Assembly (NCBI GenBank): GCA_015501585.1
Contig: JADNRY010000112.1
Coordinates: 124,001 to 188,000 of the forward strand
DNA length: 64,000 bases
DNA from: Rhodocollybia butyracea
Taxonomy: Eukaryota; Basidiomycota; Agaricomycetes; Agaricales; Omphalotaceae
Reading direction: 5' to 3'
Below are positions 46,124-58,120 of the stretch, piece after piece (within the stretch, counting starts at the first letter, position 1; each line of letters starts with the position of its first letter). The notes under the pieces are model-generated. The model made no database searches. It was not told the origin of the DNA and saw only the letters and a list, made by a program, of their open reading frames with translations. Made by a program: the position numbers and the translations under genes.

Positions 46124-49100
46124 ATGTTTGCAAATGCTTCCGACTTTAATGTGAACAACTCGCAATTCATCATTAACAATTATGACTCCTGGAGTGAGTG
46201 CTCCTTGATTGCCCTTCCTAGGTCTTTTTAATGAGTAACGTTTGAAATGAAGATGACAATGATGTGTCAGCTATTCAGAGTTGGTTGAAGGCGCCGGATC
46301 CCTCTACCAATTTTGTGGCAGCATGTGATAAGAGAACAGCTGAAACTGGAGAATGGATACTGTCTCATCCACAATATGTTCAGTGGTGCCAGGGTGAGCC
46401 TGGGATCCTATGGATACTGGGCAAAGGTAAAAAAATTTATTCAGAAGGTGTCAGTTCTAACAAAGATCTTCTAGCGGGGTCTGGGAAAACTATCCTCTCG
46501 TAAGCATGAATGAGTTGTCATTGCGTTGATGTCTAATATGCATTACTAGCACAACAATCTTCAAACATTTGCAAGCTAATCCTGCACTCAGATGCTACTA
46601 TTACTATTTTGACAACCGTGACAAGACAAAGACAACTGCCCGAGGTCTTTTTCAATCGCTATTATTGCAGATGGCCACAACATCTGATGGTGTCCATCCT
46701 GCTCTGCATGCACAGTTTACAAAATGCAAGCAAGGTGTGATGGAACCCACTACAGAGGATTTGAGTACAACCCTAGCAGCAGTTGCCCAGGGCCAGGACT
46801 TGAGTTCTGTTTTCCTTGTATTGGATGCCATGGATGAATGCACTGAAGCAAATGATGTTTTCAAGCATCTTGTACAACTTAAAGACAGCCTCTCCATAGC
46901 TGTAACTAGCCGATATTTAGTTGAGACTAGCTATAATGTGTCTGGGAATATTCACCTTGATGGTGCACAAGATGCTTTTCAGGAGGATGTTCTCAAATAC
47001 CTCCAGGATCAACTTGGGCATCGGAAATTGAAGCAAGAACTATTTACTGAAATAGTAGATCATTTGACTCAAGGATCACAGGGACAGTAAGTACTCAAAA
47101 TGAACGAGTTGACCTGTGACTAACTTGACCCTAACAAAGGTTTTACTGGGTTGCCTGCCAAATAACTGCATTGGAGCAATGTAAAACACCCAGAGCCATT
47201 AAGGAGGCACTAAAAGCACTGCCCAAGACCCTCGAGGATATATACATTGTGGCCATTAAGAGAATCAGAGAAAGTAAACATGGGGATGATGCATGGCAGC
47301 TTCTCAGATGGTTGACATATGCATTTGAGCCACTGTCAATTGATAAAGTTGCAGATATTCTGGCAGTAGATCTGAAGGGTCAGATATTTGATGCTGATGC
47401 ACGATCATTGGAGCTTGAGACCGTAATTTATGATATTTTGGATTCTACATTGATTTCTGTCAATGCAGACAGCATTGTTCAGCTTGCACACAATTCCGTG
47501 AAAGAATTCCTAGTGCAAAGCCAGGAACAAATGATCCTAACTGGGCTGATTGAAATGAATGAACAGTTGGCACATTGTACTATATGTCAAACATGCCTTA
47601 TCTATTTGACCCAATTTGACTCAGAGCAAAAGTATGCTTTTGAAAAGGATTATCCGTTGGCCATATATGCTGCAAAATATTGGCCAGCACATATGAAGAG
47701 GATAGGGAAGGAAATCTTGAAGGGTGAACCAGCTAAGAACCTAGCAGTAGCACTAGTGAAAGACCAAAGTCAACTGCAATACATGAATTGGATCAGAATC
47801 CATGGGCCTGAGCGAGATTGGAGGGCTAGATGTGATGTAGATCTGAATCCAAAAGAAATACAGCCTCCAATTTATTACATGGCCTATGAGGGAGTGGAGT
47901 TTATTGTGGAGCATCTGCTGGGACAAGAAATGGCTGATGTCAATGTCCAAGGTGGAGAGTATGGAAATGCACTCCAGGCAGCTGCTGTTCAAAGCAACAA
48001 GGATACTATGCAACTTCTCTTAAAGTATAAAGCTGATGTGAATGCTCAGGGTGGACACTATGGAAATGCACTCCAGGCAGCTGCTGCTCAAGGCAACAAG
48101 GATACTGTTGAGCTTCTTTTAGAACACAAAGCAGATGTGAATGCACAAGGTGGACTCTATGGAAATGCACTCCAGGCTGCTGTTTTTCAAGGCAACAAGG
48201 AGACTGTACAGCTTTTGTTAGATCACAAAGCAGATGTGAATGCCCATGGCGGACTCTATGGAACTGCACTCCAGGCAGCTGCTGCTCAAAGCATGAAGGA
48301 GGCCATTCAGCTTCTGTTAAAGCACAAAGCAAATGTGAATGCCCAAGGTGGAGAGTTTGGAAATGCGCTCCAGGCAGCTGCAGCTCAAAGTAAGAAGGAG
48401 ACTGTCCAGCTTCTGATAGAGCACAAAGCAGATGTGAATGCTCAAGGTGGTATCTATGGAACTGCACTTCAGGCAGCTGCAGCTCATGGAAAGAAGGAGA
48501 ATATCCAACTTCTCCTAAATCACAAAGCAGATGTGAACGCCCAAGGTGGACGCTATGGAAATGCACTTCAGGCAGCTGCTGCTCAAGGCATGAAGCAGAC
48601 TGCCCAACTTCTGATAGAGCACAAAGCAGATGTGAATGCCCAAGGTGGACGCTATGGAAATGCACTTCAGGCAGCTGCTGCTCAAGGCATGAGGCAGACT
48701 GCCCAACTTCTGATAGAGCACAAAGCAGATGTGAATGCCCAATGTGGACACTATGGAAATGCACTCCAGGCTGCTGCCGCTCATGGCAAGAAAGAGACTG
48801 TCCAGCTTCTCTTAGAGCACAAAGCTGATATAAATGTCCAAGGTGGGCTCTTTGGAAATGCACTCCAGGCAGCTGCTGTTCAAGGCTGGAAGGAGACTGT
48901 CCCATTACTCTTAAAGCACAAAGCAGATGTGAATGCCCAAGGTGGTCTCTATGGAACTGCCCTTCAGGCAGCTGCTGCTCAAGGCATGAAGCAGGCTATC
49001 CAGCTTCTCTTGGATAACAAAGCAGATGTGAATGTGCAAGGTGGTCTCTATGGAACTGCACTCCAGGCAGCTGCTTTTCAAGGCAAGAAGGCAACTGTCC

Positions 49101-49927
49101 AGCTTCTCTTAGAGCACAAGGCAGATGTGAATAAACAAGGTGGACACTATGGGAATGCACTCCAGGCAGCTGCTTTTCGAGGCAAGAAAGAGACTGTCCA
49201 GCTTCTGTTAAAGAACCAAGCAGATATGAATGCCCAAGGTGGTCTCTATGGAACTGCACTCCAGGCAGCTGCTTTTCAAGGCCAGAAGGCAACTGTCCAG
49301 CTTCTCTTAGAGCACAAAGCAGATGTCAATGCCCAAGGTGGTCTCTATGGAACTGCACTTCAGGCAGCTGCTGCTCAAGGCATGAAGCAGACTGTCCAGC
49401 TTCTGTTAGACCACAAAGCGGATGTGAATGTGCAAGGTGGACATCATGGAAGTGCACTGCAGGCAGCTAGTGCTCAAGGCATGATGGAAACTATCCAGCT
49501 TCTGATAGAGCACAAAGCAGATGTGAATGCCCAATGTGGACACTATGGAAATGCACTCCAGGCAGCTGCTGTTCAAGGCAGGAAGAAGACTGTTCAGCTT
49601 CTCATCAAGCACAAGGCAGATGTAAATGCCCAAGGTGGACACTATGGAAGTGCACTCCAGGCAGCTGCTGCTCAAGGCAACAAGGTTACTGTTCAGCTTC
49701 TCCTAAAGCACAAAGCAGATGTGAATGCTCAAGGTGGAGAGTATGGAAATGCACTTCAGGCAGCTGTTGCCCAAGGCAACAAGGAGACTGTTCAGCTTCT
49801 CTTAGAGCACAAAGCTGATGTAAATGCCCAAGGTGGACCTTATGGAAATGCACTCCAGGCAGCTAGTGCTCAAGGCAAAAGGGATATTGTACAGCTTCTC
49901 TTAGAGCACAAAGTGGTAACTCTGTGA
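46124..49927 (+). CDS. NACHT-ankyrin NLR-like protein (STAND NTPase)
   Basis: Exons: 46124-46193, 46253-46426, 46475-46499, 46550-47086, 47140-49927. The sum is 3,594 nt, 1,197 residues. The start is the ATG before FANASDFNVNNSQFIINNY, an N-terminal element seen before NACHT domains in agaricomycete NLRs. NACHT: Walker A GKAGSGKT at about residues 80-88, assembled from three exons; Walker B SSVFLVLDAMDE at about 180; sensor-like IAVTSRY; winged-helix region around LLRWLTYAFEPLSIDKVADI. From residue 538 or so, 20 ankyrin repeats run to the C-terminus. Likely role: ligand-triggered oligomerisation and self/non-self or microbe sensing, cytosolic (family inference). The upstream open bases at 45966-46120 may hold a 5' untranslated exon. 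No frame damage was seen. Confidence 0.88.
47933..49912 (+). repeat. 20 tandem 99-bp ankyrin-coding repeats, no indels
   Basis: Each unit encodes 33 residues of the form ADVNAQGG..YGNALQAAA..G.KETVQLLLEHK. 20 x 99 bp fill the interval exactly, and the last unit is followed by VVTL and the stop. DNA identity between units is high (for example those starting at 48527 and 48626 differ by a few bases). Variation concentrates at the residue after GG, at N/T after YG and in the GNK/GMK/GKK loop, the solvent-exposed positions of the fold. Confidence 0.95.
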
Positions 49928-49945
49928 ACTCTAGAAGTGCTCTGG

Positions 49946-50060
49946 TCAGCAAAATGTGGGTGATCTGGAGCTGTTGTCAGGCACCACACAGCCGTTTGCA
50001 GCGGCTCCCAGCACTGGACAGTGCCGGAAAGCGGCTTCCCATGCACTTATGTTTTGCTGA
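49946..50060. repeat. Short imperfect inverted repeat, possible MITE
   Basis: TCAGCAAAATGTGGGTG at 49946 and its near complement CACTTATGTTTTGCTGA ending at 50060 enclose a GC-rich stem-forming core (GCCGTTTGCAGCGGC). No target duplication was seen, so this could equally be a terminator-like hairpin at the 3' end of the NLR gene. Confidence 0.3.
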
Positions 50061-50189
50061 TTAGTAGCTGTAGAATACAGAATACGGTCTGTCACTTGTG
50101 CTAGGCCCCGACTACATGCAGCTAATGCGTTCTCAGTCTGTACAGTTTGTGACTAATTGACTTCCTATATGGCATTCCCCATTTTCTAC

Positions 50190-50640
50190 TTAACATGCAG
50201 TTAACAATTTTGTGAACTTAGTAAGTAATCTAAACCTCAGTAGTACACGACTGTACAATGACTCTGTACTGTGAAATATAAGTACCTGTGAACTTAGTAA
50301 GTAATCTAAACTATAAGTGAATATCAGTACAAAGATCACAAGTAAATAGACAAGTAAGCTTACCCTCAGTAGTACATGAGTGTACAACGACTGAGGGAAA
50401 TAATGAAAAGTATCAAAATATAAATAAAGTATCGATGCTGCCTGCCAAGGCAGCTTTTCAATGAGGCGTGTAAGTAAAGATAAAGTGGCGAAGGTAAAGA
50501 ATTTGCCTGTAAGATAAGGAAAGGAAAAACAATCATGAACAGAGAAGTACCTCCCCTTATACCGGCAATGTGCCTGAGAAGCGGGACTCCTAATAGTAGC
50601 AGGGTCAGGCTTCAACAAATTTTGTATTTAAGATGGTAGG
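50190..50640. repeat. Short diverged direct repeats downstream of the NLR gene
   Basis: GTGAACTTAGTAAGTAATCT occurs at 50213 and 50288, and CCTCAGTAGTACA-GA-TGTACAA-GACT occurs at about 50237 and 50364. They create a 142-codon minus-strand ORF that I do not consider a gene. Confidence 0.5.
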
Positions 50641-50664
50641 CTTGTCTTTCTAAACTCCCTTTTC

Positions 50665-51345
50665 TACATCATGCTTGAAATCAAAGACGGAGTGAGTATA
50701 CACAATCATATACACTGGAAGGAGCCTCATGCTTGACTTCAAAGGCAACAATCCGATAGAGGGCAACAGTATCCAAGGCTACAAAGCCAACGGCACTGTA
50801 GCCCAGCAGGTTAGCATCTTGAATCTCCATTTTGCCATAGCTCAAATTGTTTGCACTGGATTGTCAAAAGGAAAAGCAGGACTGCCAGTACCTACTCCAT
50901 CCAAACTAATAACAGTGACGGCCATGGCAATGGTTTCTTCTTTCCGCCTTGCTATGTAAGTTACATCTGTACTCAGACATCTCTACATATTCTTTGAGCT
51001 TATAATCCACATAGGATGAGGGTGGAAAGGTTATCTACTTCTTACTAGGAGGATTGTGGTTGTCAACCGCATTGATGCCGGAAACAACGAATACTTACAA
51101 GTGAGCATTCCCCCAAGCTGAATATCCAAGTAGATATTCAACAAGGATGTAGGATTGGTTACACTCTTGGGAGCGACAAACTTGTGTTGGCTCTTCCTGG
51201 TAGCCAAACAGAGGTGAGTTGGGTTAATGAAAAAGCGCCGGCAGCCATAGTTTAACCTGCTCTTGCAAAATTACAGGTAGCGCTTGCTAATGATGCCAAA
51301 AATCCCCATTACCAATGGACCCTTAAGTATGTTGCCACTCTTTGA
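50665..51345 (+). pseudogene. Beta-trefoil (ricin-type) lectin-like gene, probable relic or multi-exon
   Basis: Pieces in order: LDFKGNNPIEGNSIQGYKAN with GTVAQQ (50728-50808), TASTYSIQTNNSDGHGNGF (about 50880-50935), and SDKLVLALPGSQTE joined across a GTGAGT...TTACAG intron (about 51212-51276) to VALANDAKNPHYQWTLKYV. LD-GN..-GN.IQGY..NGT.AQQ and the final N..QW.L are the repeating signatures of the fold in basidiomycete lectins (sugar-binding, cytosolic or secreted). The usual first strand and the W of QxW are missing in the first module, and the exons cannot be joined with confidence. Possibly a pseudogene, possibly a poorly resolved six-exon gene. Confidence 0.4.
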
Positions 51346-51369
51346 TTCATTGCCATTCACAGAAGTGTG

Positions 51370-54300
51370 GGACAATTTGCAGAAGTGGTCAACATGGTTA
51401 AACTACGAGAAACTCTTATATTGATGTTGCGAATGTGTTCATATATATGTTGTATCATTCACGACCGAGTATAACACAAGTTTATTGTACAACTTCACAT
51501 CACTTCAAATAAAAACACAAAACCAAGCCACATCATGCCATTTGCAACTAACTTATATCAGCCTTCGTTCAATCAGCTGGTCTATCTATATAGCAAGCGG
51601 CCTTCAAACAAACCTTGAGCACCTAATAGCAAGGACAGTTTAAGAAAGGAGTGGGGTGGTGGAGAGTGTGCGAGAGTCATAAAACATGGTGAAGAAGGGG
51701 GGGGTGATGGAGAGAGCAATCACTAGTGGAGGTTGTTGCAGAATGGTGAATAGAGCTGGAAAGAGCTGGAAAGTGGTGGATAGCCCACCAAGGAATCACA
51801 TGTAGCAAGATACCAGTGCTAACCCATTGTCGTAAACACAGTTCTCCTCCCCTACCATCCTTCCCATGCCATTCATCCGCAAAACCTGGGTTTTGATGAA
51901 AGCAGTTCTATTCAGTTGCTATTCAGTCCAAAGCATCTCAGAGCAAGGGTACTCACCGTAGAGCACTCTGAAGTGCTCTGAATTGCTTTGACAATTTTGA
52001 CAGCTTTGGAGCGCTCCAGAGTGCTCCAGAGCAGCCAAAGCTTGTCCCAGTTTTGCAGATATTTCCGCCCCCACCCAGAGATCGGCAAAGAGTATTTTGT
52101 TAGGAGGAGATAGCAGGGATGGTGGGGTCCGCATGGAATCGAGGAATAGAAGCTTCAAGTTCTAGCTGACCCAGACAGCGTGCTTGAGAGCATTAGTGCA
52201 GATCCCCCTCACTTGGTAAAGAAATATTCTACAGCAGATACATCTTGGAACAAACACCAGGGCAGCTGGGTTGGCGGAGGAGCGGTGTCTAACTCCTTCA
52301 TTTTGGCAAGTGGGCCTGAACTTTTACATCCACCCTTCAAAATACTACCACACCTACACTGAGCGGAAACAAGGAAAGAAACCTCAAACGACTGGCAATG
52401 GTGTGATTGGGCGAGGTAGCTCAGAGGATTGAAGGTTGAACTGGTCAAGTAGTGGAAGTAAAAGTGCCTTGAAGGACATGGTGTGAGCATATCGATAAGA
52501 AATGTTAGATCCTACAAGAACAGTGGTAATGGTTAAGAGGAACAATATTAAGTAAAGACAAAGTAAAGACTACACCAGTTTCTTTTAAAAAAGCCATTCA
52601 ACAACATAACAGCAACTACAAGTTTCACGGGGATTGCCATAAATCCTTCCTAACGCCTTCCAGACATCATCCCGAAAATATCGACGGACTGCAGTGCTCT
52701 GACAACGTCGTCAATTACAGGCACTAGTCGCTGCATTCCATCCATTTTAAATCCTAGCCTATGCCATATGGTATGTCTGCTTACCCAAGAAGTGAGATCT
52801 TGAGAGCCCGAGTGAAATAGCTCGGGTATCAAGGCCCAAGGTAGAGGGGAGAGGAAGACTCTAACTTCTTTCCATCCAAATGTCCGCTCCATGCCGTATG
52901 ATGTCCTTACATCTAGCAGTTGTGTTCTTGGAGCGGATTACTTGGAGGATGACAGCAGTGAGTGCTTGATGAATTGATGACCTCCGGATGTTCTTACCAC
53001 AAACGACTTGAACTGGGTTTGGAATGTGAGATGGTCGAATGTTGATAATCTAGAATCGATAAATTTTTAGCTACTGTAGAAGCTTCTGAGAAATATCACG
53101 TACCTTCAGCTCTCCCAGTGTTCCAATCCTTCTCCCTTCATTGCTGATATGCCATTTGAACATTGGCAGTTATAGAAACCAATTCTCTACAGAACCAATA
53201 CAGAACCTTGACGGGGTACAAGCGCCTATGTAAACGCCCATCTCAAGGAGGTATATCCCGGTCCGAAACCTCCTTCTTCTTCAATGGCAAGTCAGACGGC
53301 CACTCCACCCTATGTCTGCAGCCCTTGTGACGCTCTCAAACATTGCATCCTAAGATACTCGACAAATATCCCAATCCTTTCCATAGAGAACGCTTTCTGA
53401 CCCCAATACATTTTTTGTTCATGATAGCTTGTTGAAATTCGGTTCCTCTGCCATTTTTGCCAACTCTGGCAATTCAAACTCGGAGCTCAAGCTTTAATGT
53501 CTATTCAAATCAATGGTGGATAGAACTACCAACAGAGAGGGCGCAGGATAGTAAACGCAGCAGTTGGATCTACCCAAGCTGTCCGATGCCAATATACTAG
53601 TTTGAAGACACAGCTTTTTGGGACATTACTTCGTCATTGCTTAGAACAGTCAGAAGTTGGGTGGCTTTGGGTTTCCGGACGTGTGGTCTGTCGGATTAAG
53701 ACGTCGTTAGAAGTTGACTTGAACCGGGACCAGCGACTAGACAAGATGGTATAAACTCAGAGCTCAAAGTGGTGCGTCAATTCATTACTTCTTATTCACT
53801 ATATGTAATTTAAGTACTGTCAGGCTGGACACATGAATACCCAAACTTGCAATTGCCTAATAGTGGCTGCTCAAACATTTCTACTCTTCAAGCGATGTGT
53901 CGCTTAGAACTCAAAGGAGGACAATTGCAACTTTGAAGGGTTGGGTTCTTGGTTGAACCATTGTGTGGCGGCGACAGCGAGTGTTGCCTCCGGAATCTAA
54001 TATCAAAAGCTACACTTACTTATAGGGCTGATGTTATCTGCTCTTACTATCCCATGGTGTTCACAGATTCCTTCCCTACACTACTCAAACTCTGAAGAAT
54101 CCGGATCTATGTTTTTTAATCATAGGCGGCCATGTCCAGTGTTATTTGAACAAGTTTAAAACTTCATTTAAACAAACTGTTGAAGTCATTCTCCTGCCGC
54201 GCTGGTTAGACCTACCTACCTACCTACCTACATACATACCTGGATAGCTTACAGCTTTGTACATATGTTAAATAGGTATTTAAATCAGCAAATTAAACAA

Positions 54301-55100
54301 TGACTTTAAACATTAGTACTCTATGTTTTGGAACGTACTAAACTTCACATTTAAACAAAGTGTTTAATCAAAGGCACTTGGATTGTTTCTTAAGACAGGT
54401 TAAACGCGCACAGTGGGTGCACCAGATGTAGTACCGGGAGATAGTGTAGACCAATCGCTGCTTGGAGTGTTGCTCTGAAATAGTAGCGGAAGCTAGGAGA
54501 ACCAAATTATCATACCTTATCACGAAGTTTGACTCATGAGTTTAGGCTAGCAGGCACATAATCTCACAGCAAATACGGTTGATGAACTCAAAATAGTGGT
54601 GTTGGTGGTGGTGGTTGGGAAAAAAGAAGGGAATGTTTGCGTTAGGCGGTCGACAATCATTAACGATAAGTTGATAGTAAGGCCGGGGGTCACTAACACA
54701 TGACTGGTAATCATATCATATCTTATTGTATCTCCAGCCTATTGTTCAATGGCCAATCGACAATCATGTGTCTTTTTAACTCCTCTTGTCACCTGCAGGC
54801 TTGGGCCTATTGTTTCATGGCCAATTACCTGATGCAGGTGGTCAGGCCTTCGAGTTTGCTTCTTTTTTGTCGACCACCACCTTGCCACCACGTCCACTGC
54901 TCCTCTGACTTCATTGTAAGGCAGCATGCTATGCTTGGCCTCCAGAGTCAACAGCTACCACAGAACTAAGGTACACTTTGATTTATACATTTAAACGACA
55001 ACATGATATTGACTCTATGATTACAGTGTCGACTCCCTTGGCCGCACAATGTATGAGGCCAAAAGTGCAACATCTAAAACATCTTGGAAAGAACATGCAT
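51370..55100. other. 3.7-kb stretch without a supported gene
   Basis: 51950-52040 repeats GAGTGCTCC/GAGCACTC words. 52650-52892 (minus, 80 codons, MERTFGWKEVRVF..) and a block at 52900-53170 minus are open but unrecognised. 54205-54240 is a (CTAC)n/(ATAC)n microsatellite. 54130-54370 has TTTAAACA-rich partially palindromic sequence that could be a decayed MITE. Confidence 0.4.
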
Positions 55101-55109
55101 GGGTTTAAA

Positions 55110-56335
55110 GATCTGATGAAGGAGAGAACAATAAAGTTGCGCTTTCTCTTCGGATGGATCTGGTGGAGGGTCCGAGTCTCGACCCGAGTGGCCACCGGAT
55201 GTTCAGGGGGATTTCAAGCGAGTGTTGCATGGTCTTTCATTGATGTAGACTGTCAAAGGTGACAGTTTTCCTCCAGTCCATCTCAACTTCTTTTTGTACG
55301 TCTCTCAGTTTTTTTCGTCAAACTCAGCTGACGCGTAGCATAGGTCTTGGAGCTGGAACAATCTTTCCAAGAGCCATGCGGCGACTTTTACATCTCAAAT
55401 CTCGCTATTTTCTATCTGAAATGTAGTCTATGCCCACTCTGCGTAAGAAGATCATTGCCAAAGTTGTGAAAAACCTATGGTGGGGCATTGACACAGTAAA
55501 TGTCCCCATCCCTCGGACTCCAGGTGAGTATTCAATCTCCTTGTGCATGACTATGCGTCTCAACGCTCTCGCCTAAAAAGTATTATGAAGATGCCACAAT
55601 CAGGGCATTGCCCAGAGTGGATCTGGATCTGGATTAGGATGACAGAAAATCGCTCGTTACATGCTCATCGGCGAACCAACGTACCCCTTTTGTTGTGCCA
55701 GTCCCTGCAGCATCTACCCAACTTCAGAGGTCTCTCATTCTGGAATCCGTCATGCATGCGATGATTCCGGGGGAAAATATCACACTGGTGTGTTTTACCC
55801 TCCTGGAGATATATGGGTAGAAATAATGGGCAATCGTTAATGAGGATGAGAATCCAGTTGCGCGCGTTGTGAGGACAGAACAAGTCACCTGGCGCTTTTT
55901 ATTTTGGGATCGATTTAGTGGAGAGCCCAAGGATGGCAAACTTTATGCGAATGATGTTTCTGGGATTGTAAGCGGGGCTGGTGTTGTTCTGTGGTCCTTC
56001 GTTGATGTAGAGACTCGCGGGGAATTCCTTTTTCCTGGACTCGATGTAACAACGATTGGGGTCTCTGTACTGTGAGACACACTTTCCGGTCATTCCCCGC
56101 GAGGAAGTAAGTATTTCCAGTGCCTTTAAATTACGATGACAAAAAACGTTGGGGGTGTTGTACGAGTAGAGAACAGTAAGCCTCCTGATACTTTTTGGGT
56201 TTGGTAGAGAATCCGAGTATGGCAGCCTTTGTGCGTATGGTGTTTCCTGGGGATATGAGCGTGCCGGCGTAGTCGCAAGATCTTTCGTTGATGTAGAGGC
56301 TCTTAAGCGGGTTTATACTTATTCTTGGACCCAAT
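55110..56335 (+). pseudogene. Three-copy degenerate gene relic
   Basis: Segments at about 55115-55262, 55867-56050 and 56160-56335 share a recognisable order. They open with GAGAACA or GAACAAG; CTTTTTATTTTGGG or TACTTTTTGGGTTTGG follows; then GGTGGAGGGT/GTGGAGAGCCC/GTAGAGAATCC; and they close on TCTTTCATTGATGTAGAC/CCTTCGTTGATGTAGAG/TCTTTCGTTGATGTAGAG. The best open copy reads WRFLFWDRFSGEPKDGKLYA..VVLWSFVDVETRGEF. No family recognised. The other two copies are frame-broken. They look like remnants of tandem duplicates about 300-750 bp apart. Confidence 0.5.
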
Positions 56336-57198
56336 GACTCTACTTGTGGATTGGATGATACATTTTCTTCTCTCATTTGACATGATTGTCCCATTGTTCT
56401 TCACTCATTGCTAGGCATCCCCACGAGTACGTACCGATCATCTCTCGTGGTCGATTCGTAGACTCATATAACTGTGGCAAATCTTCTCAATCTTTACCTT
56501 TTGAATCATGTTGCGATGGTAATATTCATATACAGATATCTCGAGCTGACCAAGTTCAAAGTTGGTAGAGACTGTTAGGTTCTGAGTTGTGATGTCTTCA
56601 GAAGAAACATGTTGGGACAAACAAACCCTTTGTAAGTGGGTCTTTGTCACAATCCAGCAGCTTTGACCGTTACGCCAAAACGGCAGTATAAACACAAACT
56701 ATGTGTTCAGCCTCTAGATTGTATATAAGCACATCTTGGCGGTTCAAGTGTGGTAAGCCACGGCAGGCTTACACCCTTGTGCCAAGAGGCGACTTGAAAC
56801 GCGACTTTTCTTGCTTACCTTCAAGCTACATAGCCTAGCTAATTCTATGGTCATGGTTGAGAAGCAGCACAGAGGTTCTTAGTTGTAGTGTTCCAGGTTC
56901 AAGATGTTTCAAGTGGGTCAAATTGACCCTTTTTTGCGAGGTTCAGCATGCGTTTTATGGATTGAGCCAATTGGACCTGCCCTAAACCAGAGGTTGAAAC
57001 GTGACTAAATTCATTCGAGTTCTTTTGATTTAGAACGAGCGTCGAGTATTCTCTTCACAAAAGACAGCTAGCTAGGCTACTTTCGATTTGTTTTTCTTGA
57101 TTCACGACAATTACAAGAGACATAACAAGGTCAGAGCATCAACCCCTATCCAATTTCGAGCTCCTCTATCTCACTGAGGATCTTTTGTGCAGTGTACA
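56336..57198. other. Intergenic upstream of the F-box gene
   Basis: No gene recognised. The last 80 bases (ACATAACAAGGTCAGAGCAT and on) are similar to 35555-35600 upstream of the F-box relic, so they belong to the duplicated unit and may include the promoter. Confidence 0.4.
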
Positions 57199-57843
57199 AT
57201 GGCGAAGTATCTTTCCCAACGTATTGAGGGTCCAATTTGGCTTGATAAGGATGAAATATTCGTCTTAAAAGCTAAGATCTCTGATGCAGAAACCGAGATG
57301 GAGAATCTCAAAACTAGTAAATCCGACCTCACGCTCCAATGTCGAAAAGATGAGGTCGAAAAGTTGAAGAACATTCTATCTCCTATTCGTCGAGTGCCAC
57401 TGGACATACTTTCCGAAATATTAATCCTATCTTGTTGTGACGACAGCTTCGGCGACAGGCCTAAAGATATCTTTCACATGGTCGTCCGATACACGCCACT
57501 TGTTCTTGCCAGCGTTTGTTTAGCTTGGAAGATAGCTGCCCATGATACACCTAGGATTTGGTCTATTCTGTACCTTCACGTTGGCGACACAAGAGGTAAA
57601 GATCGGGCCTGGGTCCAGATGTGGCTTTCTCGGAGCAGAGGTATTCCTTTGGAGTTACACCTCCAATATCATGGCGGATATAAATATTTCCCGTTGGAAA
57701 GAGCAAGGGAAATAATGGACACAATCTTGGAATTTTGTCACCAAATCCAGATATTGCATTTCTCTGGAAGGCCTGAAGCAATTGTTCCTCTCTTCCGCTT
57801 GCCCTCCTCTGTACAGTGTGATTCCATTGTTCTTAAAGAATAA
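57199..57843 (+). CDS. F-box domain protein, short
   Basis: 214 residues from ATG 57199 (an upstream GTG in frame is ignored). A coiled coil of about 40 residues (residues 15-60, ETEMENLKTSKSDLTLQ..DEVEKLKNIL) precedes the F-box core RRVPLDILSEILILSC (about 64-80). ASVCLAWKIAAHDTPRIWS follows, typical of agaricomycete F-box proteins. F-box proteins recruit substrates to SCF ubiquitin ligases through Skp1. The usual leucine-rich-repeat region (200-300 further residues) is missing: the frame stops after SSVQCDSIVLKE, so the gene is probably truncated. A more decayed relative lies at 35555-35860. Confidence 0.75.
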   Translation: MAKYLSQRIEGPIWLDKDEIFVLKAKISDAETEMENLKTSKSDLTLQCRKDEVEKLKNILSPIRRVPLDILSEILILSCCDDSFGDRPKDIFHMVVRYTPLVLASVCLAWKIAAHDTPRIWSILYLHVGDTRGKDRAWVQMWLSRSRGIPLELHLQYHGGYKYFPLERAREIMDTILEFCHQIQILHFSGRPEAIVPLFRLPSSVQCDSIVLKE

Positions 57844-57849
57844 AGACTA

Positions 57850-58120
57850 GTACTTATGTATTGTTTTTAAGATCTCTTTAAGAAATAATTTTTCCTATTG
57901 TTTGATACCTACATTTTTATCGCCCTTGCATTAAATTCCTTAAGAACTTCTTAACAAGTGCTTAGTTGCATACCTACCAAATTCTTAAGAATCAATGTTC
58001 TTAATGGTTCTACATTCTCAATGGTTCCTTAAGAGCGAGGTTCTTAACAGTCCCTTAACAACGACTCCGTTCTTAAGGGTCTTTAAGAACACATTCATTA
58101 AGAGATTGTCCTCACAGAAA
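57850..58120. repeat. CTTAAG-rich cluster
   Basis: TTCTTAAG, CTTAAGAAC, GTTCTTAA and related words occur more than a dozen times in 270 bp in both orientations directly after the F-box stop. It is not a regular tandem array; it resembles a decayed palindromic repeat. Confidence 0.45.

Noticed and set aside
48006..48905. 299-codon minus-strand ORF inside the NLR gene
   Set aside because: Antisense shadow of the ankyrin repeats; it exists because the 99-bp unit is a multiple of three with no stop on that frame.
50190..50618. 142-codon minus-strand ORF
   Set aside because: Built of the two diverged direct repeats; low-complexity hydrophobic peptide without motif.
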